DNA of 5,034 nucleotides from Spirochaetia bacterium (GCA_016784705.1 JADHUD010000197.1:1-5034); one strand, 5' to 3'. Positions 1 through 5,034 are shown, numbered from the stretch's first letter. Notes: generated by a model not told the origin, from the sequence alone. Numbers and translations are program-made.

Positions 1-262
1 CATCAAATTTAAGTTTGGAAGTTGCATAATAAACCATTGGAGTTGTCGCCAAACCAATAGATACCGCATCAGCACCCGCATCATTTATTCCTCTGCTTAA
101 ATAATCAAAGATTTCGTCAGAAGTTGACCTGACGTCCCGGCCAATAAGAATTTTGTCTGTTTTCAACAGTTTAGGAATGAAATAACCAATTTTGTATACA
201 TCGTCTTTATTAAAATCTTTATCATAGATGCCCCGAATGTCATAAGCTTTAAATGCGTTCAT
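1..262 (-). CDS. Phosphomannomutase/phosphoglucomutase, N-terminal part (runs off left edge)
   Basis: This is a partial gene: 87 complete codons are visible and the rest lies beyond position 1. The N-terminus carries the alpha-D-phosphohexomutase signature FKAYDIRG at residues 4-11. It is followed by IGRDVRSTSDEIF (about 40-52) and the strand/helix segment ATTPMVYYATSKL (about 72-84), all typical of domain I. Enzymes of this family move the phosphate of hexose phosphates between C6 and C1 (mannose or glucose) in the cytoplasm and feed nucleotide-sugar and polysaccharide synthesis. The catalytic phosphoserine loop (TASHNP-type) should begin just past the visible end, so activity and sugar preference cannot be judged. 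The ATG at 262-260 overlaps the TGA of the upstream gene (ATGA). A strong GAGGAG sits five bases upstream, inside that gene's last codons, so translational coupling is likely. Family assignment is secure; mannose versus glucose specificity is not. Confidence 0.93.
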   Translation of the reverse strand, partial: MNAFKAYDIRGIYDKDFNKDDVYKIGYFIPKLLKTDKILIGRDVRSTSDEIFDYLSRGINDAGADAVSIGLATTPMVYYATSKLKFD

Positions 263-717
263 TTTCTCTCCTCAATAGTCTGTATAAATTTTTTATCATC
301 AATTACTTCCAGAAACCATCCCGGCTCTTCAGAACAGGACAGGAAAATAGAAGTTTGAAACAGTTTTTTCTTAAATCCCGCAACAGGAAACAACTGTTCT
401 TGAGCTAATTTACCAGTAACCACGGCTTTTGCAGCACTCATTTTTACTGAATAAACATTTTTAATAGAGCTGATGTCTATGCTTGTCTTATATTTTTTGT
501 AGGCTCTCTTTTTTTTTGCAGTTATAAGGCCGAAAAGTCCACCCTGTTTCTCGAAATCTTCAAAATACAAAGTGTGGTTTATTATATATAACAAACCGCC
601 TAGATTAATATTTTGCCCATTACTGAACCCAATGAGAACAGCATAGGTTTTAAATAGTATTTTACCTCCATTTTCCTTCTCCAGGGAGGCTAAAAATTCT
701 TTTGTTTCCTGATCCAT
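259..717 (-). CDS. Uncharacterised small protein, possible PH/GRAM-like fold, coupled to the phosphohexomutase
   Basis: I do not recognise a named family. The product is 152 residues from the ATG at 717, or 154 from the ATG at 723. I prefer 717 because the Shine-Dalgarno AAAGGGG ends only two bases before the first ATG but eight before the second. There is no signal peptide and no clear membrane helix, so it is probably cytoplasmic. Counting from 723, an N-terminal charged helix (about 4-18) is followed by alternating strand-like segments: KILFKTYAVLIGF (21-33), GGLLYIINHTLYFEDF (42-57), SIDISSIKNVYSVKM (81-95) and LFQTSIFLSC (121-130). It ends in a probable helix (142-153). A 'turn-YIINHTLYF' segment, then 'I-x-DISSIKNV', then a terminal helix is the pattern of PH/GRAM-like barrels. 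This is inference from the pattern only. A basic stretch, KKKRAYKKYK (70-79), could bind nucleic acid or anionic lipid. The overlap with the mutase suggests a shared role in sugar or envelope metabolism, but nothing in the sequence proves it. Confidence 0.8.
   Translation of the reverse strand: MDQETKEFLASLEKENGGKILFKTYAVLIGFSNGQNINLGGLLYIINHTLYFEDFEKQGGLFGLITAKKKRAYKKYKTSIDISSIKNVYSVKMSAAKAVVTGKLAQEQLFPVAGFKKKLFQTSIFLSCSEEPGWFLEVIDDKKFIQTIEERK
268..273 (-). promoter_or_regulatory. Shine-Dalgarno site of the phosphohexomutase gene
   Basis: On the minus strand GAGGAG lies five bases before the ATG at 262. The same bases encode the Glu-Glu near the C-terminus of the upstream protein. Together with the ATGA overlap this fixes the mutase start and suggests that ribosomes finishing the upstream gene reinitiate here. 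Confidence 0.75.
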
Positions 718-725
718 CAACATTT

Positions 726-732
726 CCCCTTT
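726..732 (-). promoter_or_regulatory. Shine-Dalgarno site that decides between two start codons
   Basis: On the minus strand AAAGGGG is followed by AA, then ATG TTG ATG. The spacing is two bases to the ATG at 723 and eight to the ATG at 717. Normal spacing therefore favours the second ATG and a protein beginning MDQETKEF. Confidence 0.6.
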
Positions 733-752
733 GAAAAGAAAATTTACTATCT

Positions 753-758
753 ATTATA
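753..758 (-). promoter_or_regulatory. Candidate -10 box for the leftward operon
   Basis: On the minus strand there is a perfect TATAAT (ATTATA on the plus strand), about 30 bases before the start codon of the small protein gene. No good -35 hexamer lies 16-18 bases further upstream; the nearest resemblance, TTGTCC at 775-770, is only 11 bases away. The region is AT-rich, so chance matches are common. Its position immediately upstream of the gene is the main support. Confidence 0.35.
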
Positions 759-809
759 TACTAAAAAAAGGACAAAATACGTTTGAGAATTTAAGTCGAA
801 AACTCAATG

Positions 810-837
810 TTGTACATTAAGTATAACATCATATATA
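810..837 (+). promoter_or_regulatory. Candidate promoter of the methyltransferase gene
   Basis: TTGTAC (810-815) and TATATA (832-837) are separated by 16 bases and resemble sigma-70 -35 and -10 boxes. Transcription would begin near 843-845. That is downstream of the possible GTG start at 838 but gives a leader of about 33 bases before the ATG at 877. The two hexamers are imperfect and the surroundings are AT-rich, so this is a candidate only. Confidence 0.4.
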
Positions 838-862
838 GTGATTATAGTAAATGATATTAATG

Positions 863-869
863 AAAAAGG
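863..869 (+). promoter_or_regulatory. Shine-Dalgarno site supporting the ATG at 877
   Basis: AAAAAGG lies seven bases before the ATG at 877. No comparable purine tract precedes the in-frame GTG at 838, whose upstream sequence is TATA-rich. This favours the shorter methyltransferase. Confidence 0.55.
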
Positions 870-876
870 CAAATAC

Positions 877-1824
877 ATGAGCTATCTATTAAAAGATTTC
901 GGGAAATTGTTAAAAAGAAATTATAAAGAATTGCGCCAACAATATACTCTTGTTTCAACAAATTGTATGCGCCTCTATGATCAGAATTTGCAGGAAATTC
1001 CAGTTTCAGTAGATATGTATAATGGGAAAGTCCTCATCACAGATTATGGGTTAGGAATAGATGATGAAAAAGTAACCCCTGAATCATTGTGCAGAACGGC
1101 AGCAGCGATGATTTATGTCAAAAGGGAAGATGTAATTTATAAATATCGTGGAAAACTGCAAAATCATCAGCAGCATAAAAAAACAAATCAGCTGCCCAGA
1201 CAAGTTATTGTTTCGGAAAATGGATTAAATTTTTTAGTTGATCTTGGTCAATACAGTGATACAGGTCTTTTTCTTGATCATTCTGTTACGCGCAAACTGG
1301 TTATGCAGGAATCGGCACAGAGATCAATACTTAACCTTTTTTGTTATACCGGTTCTTTTACCGTATATGCTGCTGCCGGATGGGCAAAAAAGATTGTTTC
1401 TGTAGACCTCTCAGGTCCTTATCTAAAATGGGCTGAAAAAAATATGGAGATAAATTCATTAGTATCTGATACTTTTAGTTTTGTTCAGGACGATTGTAAA
1501 AACTTCCTGAATACTGCTGAAAAGAAGAAGGAACGATTCGATCTGATAATTCTCGATCCACCCAGTTTCTCAAACAGCAGAAAAACCGACCAAACTTTTA
1601 ATGTGCAGCGAGATCATGTAGAATATATAAGGCAAAGCATCAGACTGCTGCATGAGGACGGATCTGTTTTATTTTCAACCAATCTCAGTAATTTTAAACT
1701 ACAGAAACAGCAATTAAAAGAATGTTTCATAAAAGAGATTACTTATGACACTATTCCGCCCGGATATTCCAGAAAGAGATTGCCTCATACCTGCTGGGTA
1801 ATAAGTAAACACACGCTTAATTGA
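877..1824 (+). CDS. RlmK-like class I SAM-dependent 23S rRNA methyltransferase
   Basis: The product is 315 residues from the ATG at 877; a GTG at 838 would add 13. It matches the C-terminal (RlmK) half of E. coli RlmKL, which makes m7G2069 in 23S rRNA. In order there is an N-terminal substrate-side domain containing NCMRLYD (about 29-35). The segment DTGLFLDH (128-135) comes next; it is characteristic of RlmK and differs from the KTGxxLDQR of RlmI. SAM-binding motif I is LNLFCYTGSF (152-161), the acidic motif is VDLS (176-179), the post-II acidic segment is QDDC (204-207), and the catalytic-type loop is DPPSFSNS (227-234). Then follow FNVQRDH (241-247) and a C-terminal HTCWVIS. No PUA domain (as in RlmI) and no THUMP/RlmL half is encoded, so this is a stand-alone enzyme. 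I chose 877 because it has a Shine-Dalgarno site and the extra 13 residues do not look conserved. It appears monocistronic, divergent from the operon on its left and convergent with glnS. The family is confident; the exact target base is inferred from homology. Confidence 0.88.
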   Translation: MSYLLKDFGKLLKRNYKELRQQYTLVSTNCMRLYDQNLQEIPVSVDMYNGKVLITDYGLGIDDEKVTPESLCRTAAAMIYVKREDVIYKYRGKLQNHQQHKKTNQLPRQVIVSENGLNFLVDLGQYSDTGLFLDHSVTRKLVMQESAQRSILNLFCYTGSFTVYAAAGWAKKIVSVDLSGPYLKWAEKNMEINSLVSDTFSFVQDDCKNFLNTAEKKKERFDLIILDPPSFSNSRKTDQTFNVQRDHVEYIRQSIRLLHEDGSVLFSTNLSNFKLQKQQLKECFIKEITYDTIPPGYSRKRLPHTCWVISKHTLN

Positions 1825-1842
1825 GCTAGTTTCACAAATTTT

Positions 1843-1872
1843 AAAAAAAATCGTCCATTTACGTATTTTTTT
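1843..1872. terminator. Weak bidirectional A/T hairpin between convergent genes
   Basis: Only 46 bases separate the methyltransferase stop (1824) from the last base of glnS (1871). An A8 run (1843-1850) and a T7 run (1866-1872) flank CGT (1852-1854) and ACG (1861-1863). They can pair with a two-by-two internal mismatch and a six-base loop. Each strand then ends in a U-rich tract, as expected of a shared terminator, but the stem has only three GC-containing pairs and runs into the glnS stop codon. I regard it as possible, not shown. Confidence 0.3.
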
Positions 1873-3565
1873 AGATACCCATTTTTTTCTTAAGTTTTTC
1901 CCAGGAGTCACGCAAGGGTATTGTTCTATTAAAAACTGGAAATTCAGGGGTAGAATCTTTTTCGTCAATGCAAAAATAACCAGTTCTTAAAAACTGAACA
2001 TGCTGATCTGAAGCTAATTCACGAATAAGGCTCTCAGCTTTACACTCCTTTAAAACTTTTATTGAATTGTGATTAATATCATCAAGAAAATTCCCCGTAC
2101 GGCTTCCCGGGATTTCAGCTGTAAATAATCGATCATAAAGACGTACCTCACAATCAATTGAATGAGACGCACTTACCCAATGACTGGTACCTTTTACTTT
2201 GCGGCCGTCGGGGGTACTGCCGCCTCGGGATTCAGGATCGTAGTTGCAGTGAATTTCTGTTATTTGATCACCATCTTTTATTATTCCAGTACAAGTTATA
2301 TAGTATGCATGTTTTAAACGAATTTCTTTACCTGGAGATAGTCTGAAATATTTTTTAGGCGGATTTTCCATAAAATCATCTTTCTCTATATATATTACTT
2401 TTGAGAAAGGAATTTTTCTTGTTCCTGCAGCAGGATTTTCCGGATTGTTTTCAGCTTCAAACCACTCTTCACTATCTTGTGGGTAATTATCAATAATCAC
2501 TTTCAGAGGATCCAGAACAGCCATGATTCGAAGAGCTGTTGTATTAAGGTCCTCTCGGACACAGTGTTCAAGCAGTGCATAATCAACAAGGCTGTTTGCT
2601 CTGGCGACACCGATTTTTTCAGTAAAATCGAGGATTGCCTCAGGAGAAAAACCCCTTCTTCTCATAGCTGAAAGAGTCGGCATTCTTGGATCGTCCCAGC
2701 CGGATACATGTTCTTCCTTAACTAACTGCAGTAGCAGTCTTTTGCTCATTACCGTATAGGTTAGATTCAGGCGGGCAAATTCGTACTGATGAGGTGTAGC
2801 TTGTAAGCCTGAATTTTCAACAACCCAATCATACAGCGGCCGATGATCTTCAAATTCCAAAGAGCAGAGAGAGTGAGTAATACCCTCAATAGCATCTGAA
2901 ATTGGATGGGTAAAATCGTACATCGGATAAATACTCCACGTATCTCCTGTACGATGATGATCTATTTTTTTTATCCTGAACAGGGTAGGATCACGCATAT
3001 TAAGATTCGGTGATGACATATCTATCTTTGCACGAAGAACCATAGTACCGTCAGCGTGTTGGCCGTTTCTCATTTCCTCAAAAAGCTCAAGGTTTTCCTC
3101 AATTGGACGATCTCTGTCAGGACTGTTTTTGCCTGGTTGTGTAAGAGTCCCGCGATACTCACGAACTTGTTCTGGTGTAAGTGTATCTACATACGCTTTT
3201 CCTTGTTTTATTAATTCAACAGCTATATCATAAATTGCAGAAAAATAATCAGAGGCAAAATATTCGTGCGGTTCCCACTTGAATCCAAGCCAGGAAATAT
3301 CTTTTTTAATAGCTTCCATATACGCAAGCTCTTCTTTTGCGGGATTTGTATCATCAAAACGCAAATGACAAACACCTTCATATTTCTTTGCAACACTAAA
3401 ATTAATGCTGATAGCCTTTGCATGTCCAATATGCAGATACCCATTGGGTTCTGGGGGAAACCGGGTTACAATACCATTGGAGATAACATTATTCTCCAAG
3501 TCTTTTTCAATAATTTTTTCAATAAAATTCTTTGAAACCTCTGCGTCCGTACTGGTTTTTTCCAT
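1871..3565 (-). CDS. glnS: Glutaminyl-tRNA synthetase (glutamine--tRNA ligase)
   Basis: This complete 564-residue enzyme (E. coli GlnRS is about 554) charges tRNA-Gln with glutamine using ATP in the cytoplasm. It is a class I synthetase. The ATP-binding HIGH motif is at 45-48 within RFPPEPNGYLHIGHAK, and the second signature is VMSKR at 272-276. The substrate-pocket stretches FDDTNP (70-75), YPMYDFTHPISDA (213-225) and THSLCSLEF (230-238) follow the GlnRS pattern, as do REYRGTLTQPGKNSP (135-149) and GWDDPRMPT (289-297). The C-terminal half carries the anticodon-binding beta-barrels, with GRKVKGTSHWVSA (454-466), RLYDRLF (475-481) and FNRTIPLRDSW (545-555). There is no C-terminal YqeY fusion domain, which some bacterial GlnRS have. 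The ATG at 3565 has GGAG seven bases upstream. The gene stands alone: convergent with the methyltransferase and followed upstream by about 600 non-coding bases. The sequence looks intact, and I see no missing catalytic motif. Confidence 0.98.
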   Translation of the reverse strand: MEKTSTDAEVSKNFIEKIIEKDLENNVISNGIVTRFPPEPNGYLHIGHAKAISINFSVAKKYEGVCHLRFDDTNPAKEELAYMEAIKKDISWLGFKWEPHEYFASDYFSAIYDIAVELIKQGKAYVDTLTPEQVREYRGTLTQPGKNSPDRDRPIEENLELFEEMRNGQHADGTMVLRAKIDMSSPNLNMRDPTLFRIKKIDHHRTGDTWSIYPMYDFTHPISDAIEGITHSLCSLEFEDHRPLYDWVVENSGLQATPHQYEFARLNLTYTVMSKRLLLQLVKEEHVSGWDDPRMPTLSAMRRRGFSPEAILDFTEKIGVARANSLVDYALLEHCVREDLNTTALRIMAVLDPLKVIIDNYPQDSEEWFEAENNPENPAAGTRKIPFSKVIYIEKDDFMENPPKKYFRLSPGKEIRLKHAYYITCTGIIKDGDQITEIHCNYDPESRGGSTPDGRKVKGTSHWVSASHSIDCEVRLYDRLFTAEIPGSRTGNFLDDINHNSIKVLKECKAESLIRELASDQHVQFLRTGYFCIDEKDSTPEFPVFNRTIPLRDSWEKLKKKMGI

Positions 3566-3572
3566 TATATGT

Positions 3573-3576
3573 CTCC
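3573..3576 (-). promoter_or_regulatory. Shine-Dalgarno site of glnS
   Basis: On the minus strand GGAG is followed by a seven-base spacer and the ATG at 3565. No in-frame alternative is needed, because the N-terminus matches the known start region of GlnRS in length. Confidence 0.65.
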
Positions 3577-3673
3577 GAAAAAAAAGTTCTTAATTGAATA
3601 AATCCTGAGCAAATTTATACATCAGAAAATCAAATCTTGTACTTGAGCCAAGAAATAATATGCTTAACCCTAT

Positions 3674-3685
3674 ATTCTTAAGAAT
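3674..3685. repeat. 12-bp perfect palindrome
   Basis: ATTCTTAAGAAT is a perfect palindrome about 110 bases upstream of the glnS start. It could be a dimeric regulator site, but AT-rich DNA produces such sequences by chance. Confidence 0.3.
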
Positions 3686-3874
3686 TTAGTTGATAATGCA
3701 ATTTTATTTTTAAAAAAAATGTTCTGGATTCATACTTACAAGAATTAAAATACTTAATTTGCTCTTAATTTGATGCATATTATCATAAAAAAAACTGTTT
3801 TACCACATCCAAGTTCAATATTTCAAAATAATGACATTTGATACATCTTGCTTGTCTACAAATTCAAAATCGTA

Positions 3875-3900
3875 TAATCTCAGTACACCGTGTAATCTCA
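3875..3900 (+). repeat. Two direct copies of TAATCTCA, 18 bp apart
   Basis: TAATCTCA occurs at 3875-3882 and 3893-3900, a start-to-start distance of 18 bp. The second copy overlaps the palindrome at 3897-3910. Function is unknown. Identical octamers this close are mildly unusual and could be tandem binding sites or chance. Confidence 0.35.
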
Positions 3901-3910
3901 AATAATTGAG
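3897..3910. repeat. Inverted repeat CTCAA-ATAA-TTGAG
   Basis: Five-base perfect arms (3897-3901 and 3906-3910) flank a four-base loop. It stands immediately before a second palindrome at 3913-3930, with centres about 18 bp apart. As RNA it would be a weak hairpin; as DNA it may be a protein site. Confidence 0.35.
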
Positions 3911-3912
3911 GT

Positions 3913-3930
3913 TCTTTTAAAATTAAAAGA
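3913..3930. repeat. 18-bp near-perfect palindrome TCTTTTAA-AA-TTAAAAGA
   Basis: Eight-base arms (3913-3920 and 3923-3930) are separated by two bases. It is almost wholly A/T, so an RNA hairpin would be weak. A DNA-binding site or the remains of an old terminator are alternatives. It is the longest inverted repeat I found in the intergenic region. Confidence 0.4.
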
Positions 3931-4018
3931 CAAAAAACGAATGTTTGAGTCCATTTTGTAAAAACAAAACAATCTGTTGTTAGAATAGTTAGAAGTTTTA
4001 GATTTATTATAATTACTT

Positions 4019-4030
4019 ATATTATAATAT
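4019..4030. repeat. 12-bp A/T palindrome overlapping a TATAAT hexamer
   Basis: ATATTATAATAT is perfectly palindromic, so it contains a TATAAT -10-like hexamer (4023-4028) on the plus strand and the same hexamer on the minus strand. It could serve promoters in either direction, but no matching -35 box was seen. Confidence 0.3.
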
Positions 4031-4077
4031 TTAGCAAATATATATAATCAAAACTTCAAATACATATGTTCATGGAT

Positions 4078-4119
4078 CCGACTAATTTACAGTAAATCGG
4101 AATTAAACAAAGTTTTTTT
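4078..4119 (+). promoter_or_regulatory. Small hairpin followed by a T7 run in the MATE gene leader
   Basis: ATTTAC (4085-4090) and GTAAAT (4092-4097) can form a short stem. It may be extended by CCG (4078-4080) with CGG (4098-4100) if ACTA is bulged out. A second weak pairing, AAAC (4105-4108) with GTTT (4112-4115), runs into T7 (4113-4119). If transcription starts upstream, this could act as a leaky attenuator or terminator before the transporter gene. The stems are weak and no known riboswitch pattern is visible. Confidence 0.25.
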
Positions 4120-4164
4120 CTTGGATTTAGGTAATTGCCTCAATTGATTAAGGCTGCGATGCTG

Positions 4165-4170
4165 AAGGAG
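4165..4170 (+). promoter_or_regulatory. Shine-Dalgarno site of the MATE gene without a normal start codon
   Basis: AAGGAG is the best ribosome binding site before the transporter frame. In that frame the codons at suitable distance are ATT (4176, five bases away) and TTA (4179, eight bases away). No ATG, GTG or TTG is present between the upstream stop TAA (4149-4151) and the ATG at 4239. The site thus points to an unusual start, probably ATT. Confidence 0.5.
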
Positions 4171-4175
4171 CTATT

Positions 4176-5034
4176 ATTTTACTCAAGATTGAAAATAAAC
4201 AACTTCTAAAAGGGCTCATTACTCTGGCTCTTCCCATAATGGGAGGAAATTTACTGCAAATGCTCTATAATCTTGCAGATACGTATTTTTTAGGAAAATT
4301 GGGATCTGGGGCTTTGGCAGCACCCTCAATTAGTTTTAGTGTTATTTTTTTTATGATTATTTTCGGTTCGGGTTTTTCCATGGCCGGCACTACACTTATA
4401 TCTCAAGCAAAAGGAAAAGGTGACCGGGAGAAAGTTGATTTTTATGTAAGTCAAACTTTCTTGATGATGGTTATCCTATCTGTTTTAATAATGATAGCCG
4501 GATTAACAGGTTCAAATCTGATTTTAATAGCTTTGCAGGTTCCAGACAACATAATTTCGAATGTATCTGTGTATCTGAAAATTATATTTTTAGGTATGCC
4601 GTTCATGTTCATGTCATTTGTTCTCAGAGCAACGCTGCAAGGTATAGGTGATAGTCTGACTCCTTTAAAAATACAGATTGTCACAGTAGTTATCAATATT
4701 ATTCTGGATCCGCTGCTTATTTTTGGTCTTGGTCCATTCCCTGAACTGGGTGTGGCCGGAGCTGCAATAGCAACGGTGATTGCACGGTTTATTAGTATGG
4801 TAGCTGCAATATATATTCTTTTTTCAGGAAAAAAAGGTATTCGCATTAGAGTTAAGTATCTTAAACCTGAACGAAAAGCATGGGGTCTGATAATGAGAAT
4901 CGGTCTTCCTTCTGCCATAGGAGGAGGTATATCTGCTCTTGGATTTTCAGTATTGCAGGGTGTAGTAAATACCTTTGGCACACCGGTAATTGCTGCATTT
5001 GGTATTGGCAACAGGGTTATAGGTTTGTTCAATA
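4176..5034 (+). CDS. MATE-family (NorM/DinF-type) multidrug antiporter, N-terminal part, non-canonical start
   Basis: The gene runs off the right edge. About 285 residues of an expected 450 or so are visible, an integral inner-membrane protein of the MATE family that exports drugs or organic cations in exchange for Na+ or H+. The N-terminus KQLLKGLITLALPIMGGN is followed by LLQMLYNLADTYFLGKLG, the hallmark of MATE helix 1. After it come alternating hydrophobic helices, the loop ISQAKGKGDREKVD, the LRATLQGIGDSLTPLK segment and NIILDPLLIFGLGPFPELGVAGAAIAT, which closes the first six-helix bundle. The second half opens with GLIMRIGLPSAIGGGISALGF. Substrate cannot be told. The start is odd: the frame is open back to TAA at 4149-4151, yet contains no ATG, GTG or TTG before the ATG at 4239, which lies inside helix 1. 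I place the start at ATT 4176, five bases after AAGGAG. ATT 4188 would give the family-like (M)ENKQLLKGL but is 17 bases away. A start-codon mutation or a read error are alternatives. The family assignment itself is firm. Confidence 0.9.
   Translation, partial: MLLKIENKQLLKGLITLALPIMGGNLLQMLYNLADTYFLGKLGSGALAAPSISFSVIFFMIIFGSGFSMAGTTLISQAKGKGDREKVDFYVSQTFLMMVILSVLIMIAGLTGSNLILIALQVPDNIISNVSVYLKIIFLGMPFMFMSFVLRATLQGIGDSLTPLKIQIVTVVINIILDPLLIFGLGPFPELGVAGAAIATVIARFISMVAAIYILFSGKKGIRIRVKYLKPERKAWGLIMRIGLPSAIGGGISALGFSVLQGVVNTFGTPVIAAFGIGNRVIGLFN

Larger units (their letters stand above)
3566..4164. other. Long AT-rich non-coding region between divergent glnS and the MATE gene
   Basis: About 600 bases contain no gene I can support. 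Stop codons are frequent in all frames, and the longest ATG-started frames are about 20-25 codons without ribosome binding sites. No tRNA-like or known riboswitch fold was recognised by eye. The region must hold the promoters of glnS (leftward) and of the MATE gene (rightward). Perfect TATAAT hexamers on the plus strand occur at 4008-4013, 4023-4028 and 4043-4048, but none has a convincing -35 box. Small palindromes are listed separately. Base composition is clearly more AT-rich than in the flanking genes. Confidence 0.7.

Noticed and set aside
851..880. Nine-codon frame overlapping the methyltransferase ATG by ATGA
   Set aside because: The overlap resembles a coupled leader peptide, but the frame is very short and lacks a ribosome binding site of its own.
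1714..1968. Minus-strand open frame of 84 codons across the methyltransferase end and the glnS end
   Set aside because: It lies antisense to one strongly supported gene and out of frame in another, and it shows no recognisable protein features.
2158..2671. Two plus-strand open frames of 62-64 codons inside glnS
   Set aside because: They are antisense to conserved GlnRS sequence and have no independent support.
3223..3593. Several open frames of 62-89 codons on both strands within the start of glnS
   Set aside because: They overlap the HIGH-motif region of GlnRS and have no ribosome sites or family resemblance.
3773..3905. Tiny plus-strand frames of 22 codons (3773-3841) and 24 codons (3831-3905)
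   Set aside because: Neither has a Shine-Dalgarno site. They are short enough to arise by chance, and their products look like random translation of AT-rich DNA.
4060..4085. GTTCATGGATCC resembling a tRNA T-arm
   Set aside because: No acceptor, D or anticodon arm can be drawn around it at the correct distances.
4100..4175. Possible riboswitch in the MATE leader
   Set aside because: MATE genes are sometimes riboswitch-controlled, but the only pairings seen are four to six bases long. No conserved core of a known class was recognised.
4451..5032. Minus-strand open frame of 193 codons
   Set aside because: It is entirely antisense to the MATE gene, whose plus-strand translation matches the family along its whole length. 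The minus frame is rich in Ile/Pro/Thr, as expected of an antisense shadow.

Overview
The window looks like ordinary chromosomal DNA from a low-GC bacterium. It has no mobile element, CRISPR array, rRNA or tRNA gene that I can recognise. The phosphohexomutase, a short PH-like hypothetical protein, a stand-alone RlmK-type methyltransferase and a bacterial GlnRS would fit a spirochaete or another low-GC anaerobe. That taxonomic guess is weak and rests on general impression, not on a search.

Layout: (1) Positions 1-262, minus strand, hold the first 87 codons of a phosphomannomutase/phosphoglucomutase that runs off the left edge. (2) Positions 259-717, minus strand, hold a small protein of unknown function. 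Its stop codon overlaps the mutase start (ATGA), so the two form one translationally coupled operon transcribed leftward. (3) Positions 724-876 are a divergent promoter region. (4) Positions 877-1824, plus strand, encode an RlmK-like class I SAM-dependent RNA methyltransferase. (5) Positions 1825-1870 are a short convergent gap with a weak A/T hairpin that may terminate both sides. (6) Positions 1871-3565, minus strand, encode a complete glutaminyl-tRNA synthetase. (7) Positions 3566-4164 are a very AT-rich non-coding stretch with small palindromes and TATAAT hexamers. (8) From about 4176 to the right edge, plus strand, lies the N-terminal 60% or so of a MATE-family multidrug/cation antiporter. 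It has no canonical start codon where the family N-terminus should be.

The genes are mostly housekeeping: sugar-phosphate metabolism, rRNA modification, tRNA charging and efflux. Apart from the left-hand pair they do not form a shared pathway. I found no convincing new multi-gene system. The points most worth a second look are the unusual start of the MATE gene, the uncharacterised protein coupled to the mutase, and the paired 18-bp spacings in the long intergenic region.
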